The notes beneath the pieces were generated by a model, which had not been told where the DNA came from, did not search any database, and worked only from the letters and a program-made list of their open reading frames with translations. Below, piece by piece: positions 11,946 through 24,474 of a DNA stretch of 64,000 nucleotides. Origin of the DNA: Juglans regia (lineage: Eukaryota > Streptophyta > Magnoliopsida > Fagales > Juglandaceae); NCBI RefSeq assembly GCF_001411555.2, contig NC_049902.1, positions 18,113,420-18,177,419 of the forward strand. The letters run 5' to 3'. Position 1 is the stretch's first letter. Each line of letters begins with the position of its first letter. A program made the translations under genes and the position numbers.

Positions 11946-13425
11946 TGAGCAGGATTTGAAATTCGTGCATGAACCCAAGAAGAACTTCGCATTTTAACAA
12001 ACAGCTTTTTCTTATACTTTTTCTTACCTTCATTGGCCTCAAACTGAACATCTGGTTCCGAGAAGAACTTTATCCTGCGAAAAGACCTTTGACTGAACAT
12101 CTAGTTCCTGTTTCGAAACAATACTCTCCAGCACGTGCGTTTCCTCACCAGGTGCATCCGCAGATTCCTCTTCCCCGAGTGACTCAACCTGCATCACAAA
12201 CAAATCTCGCACCACAAACGGATCCACCCACTCACTGGCCATAACCACCGAGACTTCAGGATTCACCATTGAAGTTTCCCTCATTATAACACCCATAGCA
12301 TTCTCAACACAAATTGGGAAATATTTTTCTATCTCAGATGCCTTCACACCCTCTGTTTCTATAGATAACAGGCTGTCACCATGAGGAACATAAGACACCA
12401 CCAACAACAACACCAAATGATCTGCTTTCTCAGACGGAGGAACAACGTCAAATGGACTCGGAACCACTTCTACAATAGCACCCTCTGTTTCCATACCAGT
12501 CACCATATTTTCTTCTACAACAGTATCAAACGGAAGAGTATCCGCAATATCAGAGGCACTTGGCACAGATTCTACCATGGGTTCTACTGTCAGTTCTTCA
12601 ACTGGTTCTGCCACAGGTTCTGCTAATGGTTTCACAGTTTCTTGATGACCTTTCTTCCCTACCCGAGCATGTGCATTCTTCTCATATTTTCCTGTTCTAC
12701 AAGTCCGCACATTATGACCCTACATTTTGAACGTAAGGCAAAATGCAGGAAGTGTTTCATAGACTATCTCTTGTTTCCGGCTAGAAGTTAAGCTTGGCGC
12801 CCCAATCTAGAAATGAGTCAGAGGAGTTTTCGCACCATCCACTTCCACGCATAATCTTACTCTATTCGTTCTCGTAGCGCAATGAGTCGGATTATCACGA
12901 CGAATGAACGTCCCAATAGATTCCATAAGAATGTTCAGAAAAGCTTCACGATAAAAATTAGGAGGAAGACCCGGTAGAGAAAACCATATCGGTACCCTCG
13001 AGGGCTCTTTATCCTCATTGAATTCTGGAGTCCAACAAAAGACACAATAGAAAACTCCATCGATCTCACAAACATATCGCGATAAGGCTTTAGCAAAATC
13101 GGCTTCATTAGCCATACGCACAAAAACATTACGAGGATGCTGCATGGAAGAGACCACCAATATGGCTGAGAGACCCCATTGGCTATGAATGAAAGCACGC
13201 ACGGCATCCAGCGAAGGACGTTGCTTTAAGAAGTTGGAATATCAAAATGGTTCTGCAGAACAAGTAATCTCTTCCTTGGAGAATTGAAAGTATACCTCAC
13301 CGTCAACCATCTTTGGAGGTCGGGGTGCCAGCACCATCTCAGGGATGGGCTGCGGAACAGCAGCCACCAGGTTGGCAAAGGAAGGCCGACCTGTGCCACC
13401 ATCTGCAGCCTCTCATAAAGACCAA
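11942..13425 (-). pseudogene. LINE copy A ORF1: DUF4283-type nucleic-acid-binding protein
   Basis: The N-terminal half (13202-12807) carries the plant LINE/DUF4283 pattern: FVRMANEADFAKALSR, FYCVFCWTPEF, WFSLPGLPPNFY and FIRRDN. The zinc knuckle that follows is degraded. Copy B has C-C-K-C...GHN...C, but here the second cysteine pair is lost and a stop follows (near 12720). The acidic C-terminal tail (12710-12039) shifts frame, then resumes with KYKKK and ends at the TGA at 11942-11944. The protein is expected to coat LINE RNA. The start is uncertain because the ATG used by copy B is altered. Confidence 0.75.
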
Positions 13426-13493
13426 ACCGTGCGGCTGAACGTGAAACCCTATTCACCCCTAGAGAGAAAAAAGGGTAAAAACGGAAATCATGC

Positions 13494-13497
<4 letters not shown>

Positions 13498-13536
<39 letters not shown>
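13498..13536. repeat. (TA)n microsatellite
   Basis: Pure alternating TA of about 38 bp immediately beyond the 5' end of LINE copy A. Confidence 0.95.
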
Positions 13537-13537
<1 letters not shown>

Positions 13538-15568
13538 CCCCTCTCTCTTAGAGTGGGTTACTTCTCCTAGAAAAATGGAAATCTCTCTCTCAAAAGATCT
13601 CTTTAGTCTCGACATTTAGACTATAGAGTACGTGAGTGGTGCTTTAGTTTAAACCACGTGGCATACTCCATTACTGAGAAAAATAACAACAGTAAAAGAG
13701 TCCGTGGAACAACTACACTCGATCTAAGATTTTCTGCCAGAAGTAACTTTGCTTCCAATGTACTGTAATCTATAACATCTAACATGATGAGAACGTAGTA
13801 TTGTTACATTCATAAACATGCAAGTTGATATCGATATGGCCCTTAGAATGGACTACTAACATAGGAATGGGTTGTGGGATGGAGGGCCTTACAGCAAAAC
13901 CTGATTTTTTGCAATGTATACAAAACAAATAACCCATGAAGCCAAAAATTAAATAAAAATAACACATATAAGGAACTATATACATTTGAGAACAACTTGT
14001 ACATATGGGATGAACCACCACTAGTAACACAATAAGTTGCTAAACTTGAAGTAGGAGCGTTACCTTAAAACGAAAAAACAAAGATGAAGAGATTAAGTTG
14101 AATGAATAAATTAGCAATAAAAAAGCAAAGTTAGCTTCTAAATGTATTTACCTTAAGCCTTCTACATACTCCTTTAACTCCCAAATATTAATTGGTTTGT
14201 TTCCTAACCAATTTTGCACACAGTGCAATTGAGAATCTTCAAGTCAACCATGATAGAGATAGTCTATGAAAGATATAGAAAAATAAATTTTAAGAGATTT
14301 GTACCTAGTTTTTTGTTGTGGGGTGATGCAATGAAGATCTCCAAGGGCAGACCTCAAGTAGACTACCAAGGAAATAAAAACCCAACTTAAGGGATAAGTG
14401 CATTGAAGAAGTTTTTTTTTTTTGTTTGGATCAGTAAAAAAAAAAAAAAAAACCTTGAAGATCTGTCTTTTATACAGAATCAAACATACATGATCGTTAC
14501 CACCTCTTCTCCACCTAAAGGAATACAACTTGTTGAAGAACAACGAAAAGAACTCCAACTCCCTATCATGGGCCAATCTAATAAATGGCTACTACATTGC
14601 ATCATGGGCTGAATATAGTGGATAGTAACATAATATTGTAACATGTGATTTTATTTTCTCCTACCGAAGTAATGGCTACATAAAGTATACGTGCCCTTCA
14701 GATCGTAATATACGGGATCTCGAACGGGAAGTTATGGATTTATCTATTTTTTTTTTAAATGGAGTACACAGAGTAATATGATGTTGTGTTAAACTAATTC
14801 AATCAAGATGTATTTTTTTTTAATGAAGTTATATACGTACATCACTTGCTGAGAAAAAAATAATTTAAAAAAAAAAGCATTAAAAATACCAGCAAGTGGC
14901 TAAGATATGGGAATATTAAAATTAATGATTTTTGGGCTTAAATGCACATGGGAAGAACCATTAAAAAACAAGAAAAAAAAAAGATATAAAATAAATGTAC
15001 CTTTATTTTATGGGCAATTGGGGGGTTGTGTGATGTTGCATTGAGGGGATGATCCAATGAGCATTTGGTGTTTATTATTTATTTATTAATTTATTAGTGC
15101 CACCTAAAACCATGTTCTTAGCCAGAAAGTGTCCCAATTTTTCACTCAATGGCAACCCTTTAAAATAAGGTATATATTGATGAGAAGTCTACATTTGCAT
15201 GTGCTTTTGCGTGGGTACAAACCAGCGTGGGCCATCTCATATCCAGCAAAAGCTGGATATGAAAATGAGGTTCTTTGACGAGATCAGTCTTCCTCGCCTC
15301 ATCAATTTAGTAATTGTGAAAGATAAAATAAATTTTTATTTTGAATTATTGTTTTTTATACAGAAGATGTTATAAAACAAAACTAACATAAGTTCATAAG
15401 ATACGTCATATTTTATTTGGATGCTCCAACTTTGGAGTTTTTCTAAATCCGAAAGCATTTGTTCATAAACGAAAAACAATCTTTTTATACTTGTCTTGCA
15501 ATTGAAACTAGACAATAAAAAAAAATGACTGATAACATCAATGATAGATCTCAATAAAACAAACATTG
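13537..15568. other. Noncoding AT-rich stretch
   Basis: I see no gene. It contains a T12 run and an A17 run near 14410-14452 that could pair, and scattered short frames of biased composition without recognisable motifs. Confidence 0.4.
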
Positions 15569-16215
15569 TGTAAGGAGATTTTTCCTACTTCACAAGTCTA
15601 TTGGGTTTCAACCCGGTACCTGGTCCTAAAGCCCAAACTTACCCATGAAGCAAGGCGCCTACAAAAAAATGTAAACAATGATAGCTAATGGAACGAACAG
15701 GCCTAACGTCACTCAGCCACACACCAATCATGGGGACTTGTACATGGTAGAATGGAAAAGATAGAGAACCCTTAATCTTTGACATGGGACATCAACGAAT
15801 CACTAAAGATAAAATAAATCAGGAAACTACACCGCATTAATGGTACTACTACCCAAGCCACACGCCATATTAATGAAGTCGTCACAAGGGCACACTGTGT
15901 TAAAGGACTTTGACAACATGAATAGTGCAAAAGACATGGGCTCCACAGGGGGTAGACATGATCTGTTCCCCCCTCTCCAGACTACTAGTATAAATAACAA
16001 TTCTCAAATACAAGAAACACTCTTTGATCTCTAGACTATCTCACTTATTTACAAACTTCCAATAGACTTTACTGATTTTGGCATTGGAGACTCTCCGGCC
16101 TAAGGCTACCCTCTACTGGCCACTTTTTATTTCATTTTCACATGCCTAGTTTGGAAGACCTGAGTTACTGGAACCTGGCTCAAATGCGTACGAAACACAA
16201 CGTTAATACATTTCA
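15569..16215 (+). mobile_element. LTR-like fragment
   Basis: Read on the + strand, it starts near TGTAAGG, has a TATA box (agtataaataac, about 15988-15999), and then tgattttggcattggagactctccggcc (about 16073), which resembles the R/U5 part of plant gypsy LTRs. I could not fix the 3' end (candidate ...aatACA near 16210) or find a target duplication. Domains of an internal region are absent. Confidence 0.4.
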
Positions 16216-17001
16216 AAGCTTTTACAACCTAATATATATGCTGTGAAAACACACCAACTTCTTCGACATGCCTCTCTCTTTAAGACAAGATTGTTTTAAT
16301 CCAATGTCTATTTTGTTCTAAACATTACGTAATGTTCATTTCATAATAAAAGCGTAAGAGTCAGAACAAACATTTCACGATATTACACGATAAAATAACT
16401 TTTAGAAGAAAAAATATAAGAGGATCGATCATCTAAAATTTGTTGGATTTGAAAACCCAATCCAAATGTTTTAAATCTAGTTAAAACACTCTTCCTAAAA
16501 TGGGATTTCAATTAATATCATGCATTACTCTCTATACCATGTGTCTAAAGAGGAGAGATCTTGTTGGTAAACCTTTTTTCCAAATGGGAGGGAGGAGCTT
16601 GACTACTCCTCAACTGTTTTTGACAAGGGTCTTTGTTTGTAAGGACCTCTAGGACCTGGGCGTATATATGATTACCAAGTGTGTTGATGCTCGTGTGTTT
16701 GCTATTTATCATTAGCAAAGAGCATGTATTTATTTCTTGCTAATCATTTATGTTTCATTGGTGCTAGCAAATTTCTGCCCCTTGAGGTGACTTCACCTTG
16801 GTGTTGTCTTTTTGGTATTGAAGTTTGAGTTTGTTGGTTGTAACCCGCACTAAGTGATCAGGAAGCTCGTTGACCCCTAACTCCATCTCAGGCAGTTGCC
16901 AAGCCTGTCGACTCATTCCTAAAGGCAACCTGCACGAGGCTGTTATGGAGCTCAAAGGCTCATTCTCCGGGGTGAGCCCCTGGCTGCAGTTACAACAAAA
17001 G
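16216..17001. other. No gene seen
   Basis: Noncoding sequence. A reverse-strand open frame at 17117-16764 runs into the 38-bp repeat and has no recognisable domain. Confidence 0.35.
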
Positions 17002-17147
17002 AGGTAGCCCTGGTCGTCAAGGTTGTGATAGCCTTGGTCGCTGAAACATAGTCGGCAATATTGTGATAGCCTTGATCGCCAAAACACAGTTGCCAATATC
17101 ATGATAGCCTTGATCATTGAAACAAAGTGGCCAAGGCTATGGTAGCC
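17002..17147. repeat. 38-bp tandem repeat, about 3.5 copies
   Basis: tgatagccttg-tcg--gaaacatagt starts at 17026, 17064 and 17102, exactly 38 bp apart, with partial units on both sides. Divergence between units is moderate. Confidence 0.85.
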
Positions 17148-18191
17148 TAAATTTTTCCCAAAATAGGACTATAGCAATTCACAAAATGTTATATCTATAG
17201 TATTTCACAACTGCATAGTTAATTAAAAAATTATAGTTGGTTCATCTAACCAAATCATAACAAAAATGCAAAACCACATGTATCCCAAAACGGTTCCTCT
17301 TTGGAACAGTCGGTCTATTCCTAGGCCTTTAATAGCCCCCAATAAAAATTAGCCACGTGTAAAATTCAACAATTCAACATTGCATGTAATGAATCCAGTC
17401 TCATCTAATAAAACCAACAGAAGTGAAGAACTGAAGATTTATTCTTTGTCCTCGATGCCTCTTTGGAACATCTGTGAATTACCGTGAACTTTAGGAACCC
17501 GGACTGCTGCACGACACTAGGTTCATCCCCACCACAACTAGACAACGTTATCGCCCACAAAGCTCTGTCACCCCCACCAAGTTCTGTCAGCGCAAGAGAC
17601 CACAACAACTACCACTTACATTCGCCCATCACAACCTTCACCCACTACAACATTCAAGTTCGAGTAGGCCATCGTCGTCAAAAGAGGTCACCACCGTCTC
17701 CTTCGCCACTTCATGGTTTGATTTTTGTAATGACTTTTGCACTTATGTATGATTTTTTCACTCATATGGGTTGGTCATTTAGGAAGAAACTTGAAAATTG
17801 TTTGTGGGTATTTCTGATGTATACATTTTAATGTCTTCAAGAATATCTATATAAATCTGAAAATTTTCCCAGCTAAAATGATAGAATATGGAATAGATTT
17901 TCTTGGCAAATTAAAATTTGCTAGTTAGTAGATGGGCAAATAATTTTTTTGGAGCATCATCTGCACATGGGGCCAATTGATGCACATATATCTTTTACTA
18001 GTTAGTAGATGCTATGTATCTGCACATGAAGCATCATATGCTCTATTCTCAAGTACGTTTTTAAAAATCTGAAAAATTTCCCGACTAAAATGATTGCATG
18101 AATTTCAGATTGTATGCTTAGCTTCAGATTAATTTTTTTGAAATCAGCTTTAGATTGTTGAAAGATCTTATTTTGAATTTCTTGACTGATT
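17148..18191. other. Noncoding stretch before the FRS-like pseudogene
   Basis: A + strand open frame at 17484-17831 has no motif I know. The repeated words gatgctatgtatctgcacatg/gcatcatctgcacatg occur near 17955-18030. I see nothing else. Confidence 0.35.
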
Positions 18192-20457
18192 TTGCAATGT
18201 GATTATTTTGTAACGAATGATCAAATTTCAAATTCTAATAGTGATGGAGTTGAGATAACGATGAGTCACACATGTCCAAAAGTTGAAGATGTAGGGCTTG
18301 AGGTTGAAAGTGTAGTCAGTGTGGATGATGGACTGAATGTGATTTCTTCTTTGAGTAGTGGTCCTTTGGATCCACTTGTTGGTATGCAAGAAGTTAAGGT
18401 TTTGTCATTCGGACCAATCATACTCAATTGTCAAAAGATGAGAGAAAACTAATTGCAGTAGACTATGTTTGCTCAAGGGAAGGATTTCGGTGGGAAAGTC
18501 ACAAACAAGAAGAATAAATAATTCCTGAACTTGCCGAGACAAAAATTGGATATAAAGCATTGGTCGGAATAAAGAAAGATGGTGAAAATTGGACAGTATG
18601 CAAGTTTGTGCTTGACATAACTATGTGCTACTTACACCAAGAACTACTAGTTTGCCCCGTGGGCATAGGGAAGTCACACGTGTCCAAAAAAAACTTATTG
18701 TGATTTTGAATGAGTCCAGTGTATCGACAAGGAAGATAATGTTAATGTTGAGTAAAGAATTAGGCGGTGACTTTAACATTAGTTATATTGTCAAGAATGT
18801 GAAAAATTACTTAGGAAACAAAAAGAGAAAATTATTTGAAGAGGGAGATGCAAAAAAGTTATATGTCTATTTTCTTTACCAGCAATGCAAATAATCTGGA
18901 TTTGTGTACACCATGCAAGTTGATTAGAATGAGTGTATGAAAAGTTATTTTTGGGTAGATCCAAGATCAAAGGTTGCATACCAATCTTTTGGAAATGTTG
19001 TCATATTTGATGCCATGTACCTAACAAATATTTATAACATTTGCCATTTGTGCCATTTTTTGGAGTTAACTATCATCACCAAACTATAATGTTTGGTTAT
19101 TCTTTGTTAGTTAATGAAAGAACATAATTATATACATGGTTCTTGAGAAATGGCAAGAGGTAATGATTGGGCATTGCTCTTCAACTATAATTACCGATGA
19201 TGACAAGGTTATGGCGAGGGCCATTGTAGAGGTACTCTCAAATATGATTCATAGGTTGTGCTTGTAGCACATTTTACAAAAAAATTCTGAACATTTATCA
19301 TATGTATATAACAAATTTCTGGACCTTCAAAAACATTTTTGTCATTGTGTCCATGGGACAATTACAATTGACGAAATTGAGTAGGAATGGAGTGTTTAAT
19401 ATTAGTGAAGTATGAGGTAGGAGATAATACTTGGCCACAAAATCTTTACATCCGTCGGAATAAGTGGGTTCCGGCTTACTTGCGTTCAACATTTTGTGCC
19501 AATATGTCAACAACTCAAATGAGTGAAAGTATAAATAAGATTTTCAAAGATTATGTTCGTTCAAGCACTATAGTTAATGGTTTGTGCATCAATATGAGAA
19601 AGTCTTAGATGCACGTTATTTTAAAGATAAAGGAAAGGACATGCGAACCAAATCTACACGGGCGATATTGAAAACATGTCACACAATTAAAGAAGAGGCG
19701 GCCATAGTCTCCACAGGAAAGTCTTTCATGATCTTCAGAGATGAGCTTTTTAATAGTCAACGGTACAAATCAACCAAATTTTTCAAAGAGGGTGAAAGCA
19801 AGATATATGGAGTGACACCTCATGGCAAAAAAAACACATCTTTATTATGTGACCTTGGAGAGTGGAGAAGAAAAGACAACATGTACATGCCATATGTTTG
19901 AGCTTATGAGAATTATTTGTAAGCATATCCCATGTGTCCTTGGCAAGAAATCGAATTTAGATAGGTTGCTACAACACTATGTTCTAGAAAGATAGACAAT
20001 TAATGCTAAGAGTTAAGCTATTCTCGACATTTCATGACCTGAAGGGCATGTAATGCCATGGGATGATCCTACCATGAAAAAAACAAGTTGATGATGCAAT
20101 TTTACGCATTGCAGAACTTGGGTCACAATCAACAAAAAAACTCAACCACCCATCTCTTGCCTTAGACAAGGTCCACAAAGAGCTACTTTTGATGGAAGAT
20201 TATGTAGTTATTTAGGAAACAAATTACCCAGTGGAGGGGAGTCAACCAATGACTCACATATGTTAAGAAGTCAAATTGTATCAAATTTCTCACAAATGGT
20301 ACATGATCCTCCACGGGTGCCAACAAAAATACGACCAAAATTCTTGAGATCAAAGAACCCAAAAGAGATGCAAACAATGAAGGAAAGACGTTGTAGCATT
20401 TGCAAAAATGAGAGACATGCTAGGAACAACTGTCCTTCAGTGAGGTATAGTAGCTTA
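18192..20457 (+). pseudogene. FAR1-RELATED SEQUENCE-like (Mutator-transposase-derived) pseudogene
   Basis: Fragments in shifting + strand frames line up with plant FAR1/FRS proteins. Near 18460-18620 there is a FAR1-type segment (ETKIGYKALVGIKKDGENW). At 18625-18894 come RGHREVTRVQKKLI and FEEGDAKKLYVYFLYQQC. At about 18940-19010 is FWVDPRSKVAYQSFGNVV, the start of the MULE transposase-like domain. At 19387-19608 is KWVPAYLRSTFCANMSTTQM. At 19584-19901 is FMIFRDELFNSQRYKSTKFF. The C-terminus has a CxxCx4Hx4C knuckle (CSICKNERHARNNC, about 20395). FRS proteins are nuclear regulators related to phytochrome-A signalling and derive from Mutator-like transposases. Many stops and frameshifts make this copy dead. 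I see no terminal inverted repeats, so whether it was a gene or a transposon is open. Confidence 0.75.
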
Positions 20458-20818
20458 TAATTTTTTTGTGTTTTATTGGTTTTTAATCGAAGAACTTAAT
20501 TTCTTTGTGTTTTGTTGTGGTTTATGTAGGGATATTGGGCATACAACTGAGAACATATCTTAAAACTTAGATTCTTTGTGAAAGTTTTCTTCTACGTTGT
20601 ATTTGATTTTTCTTATATTATGGACAATATTTTTTAATTTAATATGTGACAGGAAACTACGCAGTAGATTGTGAGACTTTTGAAGAGTGGATTGAAGCTT
20701 GTGAAGAGTGTATTGAAACTTTCTTTGAGTGTATTGAAGCTTTTGAAGCCTTTATGTCATTGTATTCATATGTCTTGAATTGTGGATGTAACTGAAAGCA
20801 AGGATGAACTCATGTAAT

Positions 20819-20922
20819 TATGAATTTAGGATGTTATTTCTTTATGTGTTTCTTAATTCCGGATGTTATTTCTTTATGTGATTATGAATTCCTGATGTTA
20901 TTTCTTTATGTGATACTGCAAC
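20819..20922. repeat. 32-bp tandem repeat x 3
   Basis: gatgttatttctttatgtg starts at 20830, 20862 and 20894, an exact 32-bp period. Confidence 0.85.
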
Positions 20923-20978
20923 ATGAATCTCACATATTTGTTGAGAGCTTTTAGCTTTGTGTATTTATTTTAGGTTGT

Positions 20979-21167
20979 GTCCAAAACATGTCCAAAAACT
21001 GCCTAACACATTTCCAAAACCTATCCAAAAATTTTTCAAAACCTGTATAAAACATTTCCTAATCTGTCCAAAACATGTCCAAAAATTGCCTAACACATTT
21101 CCAAAACCTATCCAAAAAATTTTCAAAACCTGTATAAAACATTTCCTAATCTGTCCAAAACATGTCC
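20979..21167. repeat. 87-bp tandem repeat, just over two copies
   Basis: ccaaaacatgtcc starts at 20981, 21068 and 21155. The units are nearly identical, so the duplication is recent. Internally the unit is built from shorter cc-aaaac- words. Confidence 0.9.
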
Positions 21168-21295
21168 ATCATAATTTCACATATAATCTAGCATAGAGCT
21201 TCCTAAATTCTCACAGTTAAAACCATAAAAATGGAGTTGGGACAGAGAGGGTAAAACCATAAAAAATAGTGAAACAACAAACCACAAAAATAGTG

Positions 21296-21297
<2 letters not shown>

Positions 21298-21338
<41 letters not shown>
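21298..21338. repeat. (GA)n microsatellite
   Basis: About 40 bp of uninterrupted GA. Confidence 0.95.
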
Positions 21339-21341
<3 letters not shown>

Positions 21342-21421
21342 CTTACCAAAGATCGAAGGGTTTGGTAGTCTTTGGGACAAGTAGCGAAGGACGCTCGAGA
21401 GAAAGGCTAGCTAGGGTTTTG

Positions 21422-21424
<3 letters not shown>

Positions 21425-21457
<33 letters not shown>
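21425..21457. repeat. (GA)n microsatellite
   Basis: About 33 bp of uninterrupted GA, 87 bp beyond the previous GA tract. Confidence 0.95.
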
Positions 21458-21461
<4 letters not shown>

Positions 21462-22111
21462 CAAACTGAAGAGGAGGTCACAAACCCAAAACGATTTGTT
21501 TCATCAATGAGTATTATATAACTGTATCCGCATTTTGGTATGGGCAGATATGAAATATAGATACCCATTTGAGTTAAACCTATGTTAGATTTGGACGACC
21601 ATGCGTACAAATTTGAAACACGCAATTCACACCTTACTAGGGATGACCAATTCTGATCTTCTGGCTCCAACTATAGGATTGGATTAATTGAACACCTTTC
21701 CAAATCTTTTGAATGGATCGTACAATTATTAATATATGTCAAACCTTATAAGATTCAAGTTGAAGGACTTACAAAGTTGAGGGATCAATAAGAGGAATGA
21801 AAACGCGAGGATGAGAATGTGTGAGAAGCGCACGATAGAGTATGAGAGAACCACAAGAAAAGCCTTTCAAAGGGAGAGGGGTTTTATCCGCTAGGGTCTT
21901 TTTGTTGGAGAAAAGATTGGGCTGCAATTTCATCCACTAAACAGCAGGTTGGATGATGTCCAACCTGCATCTAATTTCAATCCAACTTTGTCGGGTGGGT
22001 CGGATCGATTTTTCGGGTGGGTCGAGCCCATTATATTTGTTGCACAGGCCTAGTTGCTCCTATCCAAAGGGGCGCTTGTACTTTCTCTTTGGTGATATGA
22101 TGACTAATAAA
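21458..22111. other. No gene seen
   Basis: Noncoding. Near 21950-22060 are the words gtcgggtgggtcgg and tcgggtgggtcgag, a possible remnant of a small transposon end. I could not delimit it. Confidence 0.35.
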
Positions 22112-22114
22112 TTA

Positions 22115-22294
22115 GGCTTCGTTTGGTTCTTAAATCCATCTTAATTCATCGTTATAATTTTCTCAAATTTCAATATAAAATATAATAAATAATTCAAAAT
22201 TTTCAAATCTCAAAATAATAATAATATTGAAAAATAATATTCTAATAATATTTTACTATCTCAACTCAACTCAGTTCAACTTCTAAATGCAGTC
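22115..22294. mobile_element. Tourist-like MITE copy 1
   Basis: It starts GGCTTCGTTTGGTT, ends with the imperfect partner aaatgcagtc, and is flanked by tta on both sides (22112-22114, 22295-22297). The interior is AT-rich with tctcaactcaactcag, the reverse complement of the motif in the other copies. A TWA target duplication and a G-G-x-TTTGG end fit PIF/Harbinger-type MITEs. Confidence 0.75.
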
Positions 22295-22297
22295 TTA

Positions 22298-23622
22298 GTT
22301 GAATTGTTTATTATATTTTGTATTGTGATTTGAAAAAATTGTAATGATGAGTTAAGTATGAAACAATCTTGAAAGCTCAAGCATTTTAGAGGGAAAAGCT
22401 TTCTGGAAAAGTTTTGATAATTCTGTATTTCAACTGAGACATTGCCCTCTACTTATTTATGCCAGAGAGTTCTAAATCCTTTTAAACTGAACAAAACTAG
22501 AATAATGAAGTTTATCTTTAGAATTTCAGGTTACTTTTATTTCTCATATTTATTTGAGTTGCATCTTCTATTTTAAGAATGGAAAATCACTTATACTTTT
22601 TAAAATTTGTATTCTATTTAAAAAAATAGAAAAAATCTAGAACACACATGAACAACTAACTTTTTTATTGTAGATTTTTTTAAAAAAAAAAAGAGTGCGC
22701 GATATTTGATTATGCTAGAAGTAATGAAGTATATCTAATATTTCTCTTTAATATTATTGTATATCCTTATTTAAAAATTAGTCAACAAAATCGTATTTTA
22801 AATTTATTTGTACACATTTGAAATCAACTATTCAATAAATCATTATAAAAAAACGATTCTCTACTTACAGTCGTTACATATAGTCAGTGGGGAGTTGCTG
22901 ATGCCATGTTAGATTTTAAATTTAAAAAACAAAATGCCCGCCTGAAACCAAAATAAGAAAGAAGAAAGGACACTAAAATAGAGCTCGTGTTCGTCTAGAT
23001 TTTTGGTTGCGTGTTCGTGTTAGTTCTTCGTCTTCCTACTCATTTGATCTAGGGAATTGCTACCCACATTGCTTCTGAGTCGTCTTATTCATTTGGGTCT
23101 ATGGGTCTCCACTTTCGTGTGGGTCTTCTCCGTCGGTCTCATACCTCCTCTCATAAAAGAAAGCTACTATCATCTTTTCTAAACCCAAAATATTTCTGGG
23201 CCCTTTACATACCCTTGAGCTAAGATATTTCTTTATATAAACAAGATTTTATTCAAGATAATAATAGACAAATATATAGACATTCGACCTTTAACAAAGA
23301 TATGTAAACAATAAACTCCTCACAATTTCTACTTTGGAGTAGAAAAGCTAAGAGATTTTGATCCCAAAATAATGGAATACAAAAAAAGAAGAAAATGGGG
23401 AACATAAAACCAAAACCATGATGGCGCCCAACTCATGAAATAGCAGATTTTAAGCGCTAGCAAAAATTTTGAAGCAATACTAATTATTTAAGATGAAAAA
23501 GATATCCTCGTCAGAATAGAACTTGACAAAATACCGTCCAAAATCTTCAAACATGTCAAACAACATAAATTTCGACGAGGCAATTTTCCTGAACAAAAAA
23601 TTGCATTGCATAAAAACGACAT
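22298..23622. other. Noncoding AT-rich stretch
   Basis: No gene or delimitable element recognised between the two MITEs. Confidence 0.4.
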
Positions 23623-23625
23623 TAA

Positions 23626-23815
23626 GGTTGCATTTGGATGTTAGACTGAGTTGAGTTGAGATGATAAAATATTGTTAGAATATTATTTTTTAAGATTATT
23701 ATTATTTTGAGATTTAAAAAAGTTGAATTGTTTATTATTTTTTATGTTGAGATTTGAAAAAGTTGTAATGATGAGTTGAAATGAGTTGAGGTGAGTTTGG
23801 TAACCAAACGTACCC
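23626..23815. mobile_element. Tourist-like MITE copy 2
   Basis: Ends ggttgcatttgg and ccaaacgtaccc, flanked by taa on both sides (23623-23625, 23816-23818). The interior has gagttgagttgagatg and aaaatattgttagaatatt, shared with copy 3. It lies about 0.9 kb upstream of the ACX1 start codon. Confidence 0.8.
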
Positions 23816-23818
23816 TAA

Positions 23819-24440
23819 CTTGATGGCCACAAACATCTGACATGCTTGCATAATTATGCCTTGACCCGTCCATAAAACTTCTATTTCTCTTGAGTTGTCT
23901 GGAATCGGCCATGCCCAACTTTGAGGAGGTGTCGATGAACTTGAGCTTGATCTCCTCAAGAGCAAGACGCGATGTTTGCTTGAGCAGAGATTGGCGAAGC
24001 GTAACAACCCTCTTCTTTGGACCAACACAGAGAACTCAAGAAGGTCTTCTAGGGAGGTGAGAACTCGGCGGGAAACGTCTTCGTCTTCGAGGGAGAGAAA
24101 CACACAGAGGGAGGGAAATGAAGGAGGGAGAGTTGAAGATATGGGAAAATGAGGGTCAAATACTGAAACGGTTCGTTTTTAGTTTTACCACATCTGATGC
24201 ATTTGTCCCGCACTTGCATCAACCGACTGCGTATAGCTTTTTTAGAAAAATACTATTCTCACAAAAGATTTCTACCGAAATCTTGTACCGATTTTTTTTA
24301 TTTATTTTTTATATTTTTTTACTTAATGATTAAGTAAATAGTTTTAAATGAATATGTGATTTTTTTTATTTTTAAAAAATATCTAAATACTTTAAAAAAA
24401 TGGTGAAAGAAAAAGTTAACAAAATAAAAAAAAGAGTTGA
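23819..24440. other. Upstream region of ACX1
   Basis: No confident gene. A reverse-strand open frame (24103-23735) runs into the MITE and has serine-rich, low-complexity content, so I do not call it. The rest is AT-rich. Confidence 0.4.
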
Positions 24441-24466
24441 ACTGTTCGGTAGAAAATTTCGTTGTG

Positions 24467-24474
24467 GACGTGGC
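24467..24474 (+). promoter_or_regulatory. G-box/ABRE-like element GACGTGGC
   Basis: gacgtggc followed at once by aacgtcc gives two ACGT cores in 15 bp, about 75 bp upstream of the TATA-like box. ACGT elements bind bZIP and MYC-type bHLH factors. Arabidopsis ACX1 is known to be wound- and jasmonate-responsive, so a regulatory role is plausible but inferred. Confidence 0.4.

Larger units (their letters stand above)
7625..13497 (-). mobile_element. L1-type LINE, copy A (degenerate)
   Basis: A non-LTR retrotransposon of about 5.9 kb on the reverse strand, with its 3' end on the left. Both ORFs are collinear with copy B at 56618-62569. Near 7636-7660 and 56632-56656 the two copies share a 3' UTR containing gaagtcacatgtc-aatagtgacc. 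The 5' end lies near ccctttttt-ctctctag, read on the reverse strand, next to a (TA)n run. AT-rich flanks prevent calling a target duplication. Many stops and frameshifts show it is inactive. Confidence 0.85.

Noticed and set aside
14411..14452. Poly-T then poly-A that could form a hairpin or mark a processed pseudogene
   Set aside because: No retrocopy coding sequence or target duplication flanks it.
23735..24103. Reverse-strand open frame upstream of ACX1
   Set aside because: It runs into a Tourist-like MITE at its 3' end, has low-complexity Ser and no domain I recognise. A first exon of an unknown gene cannot be excluded.
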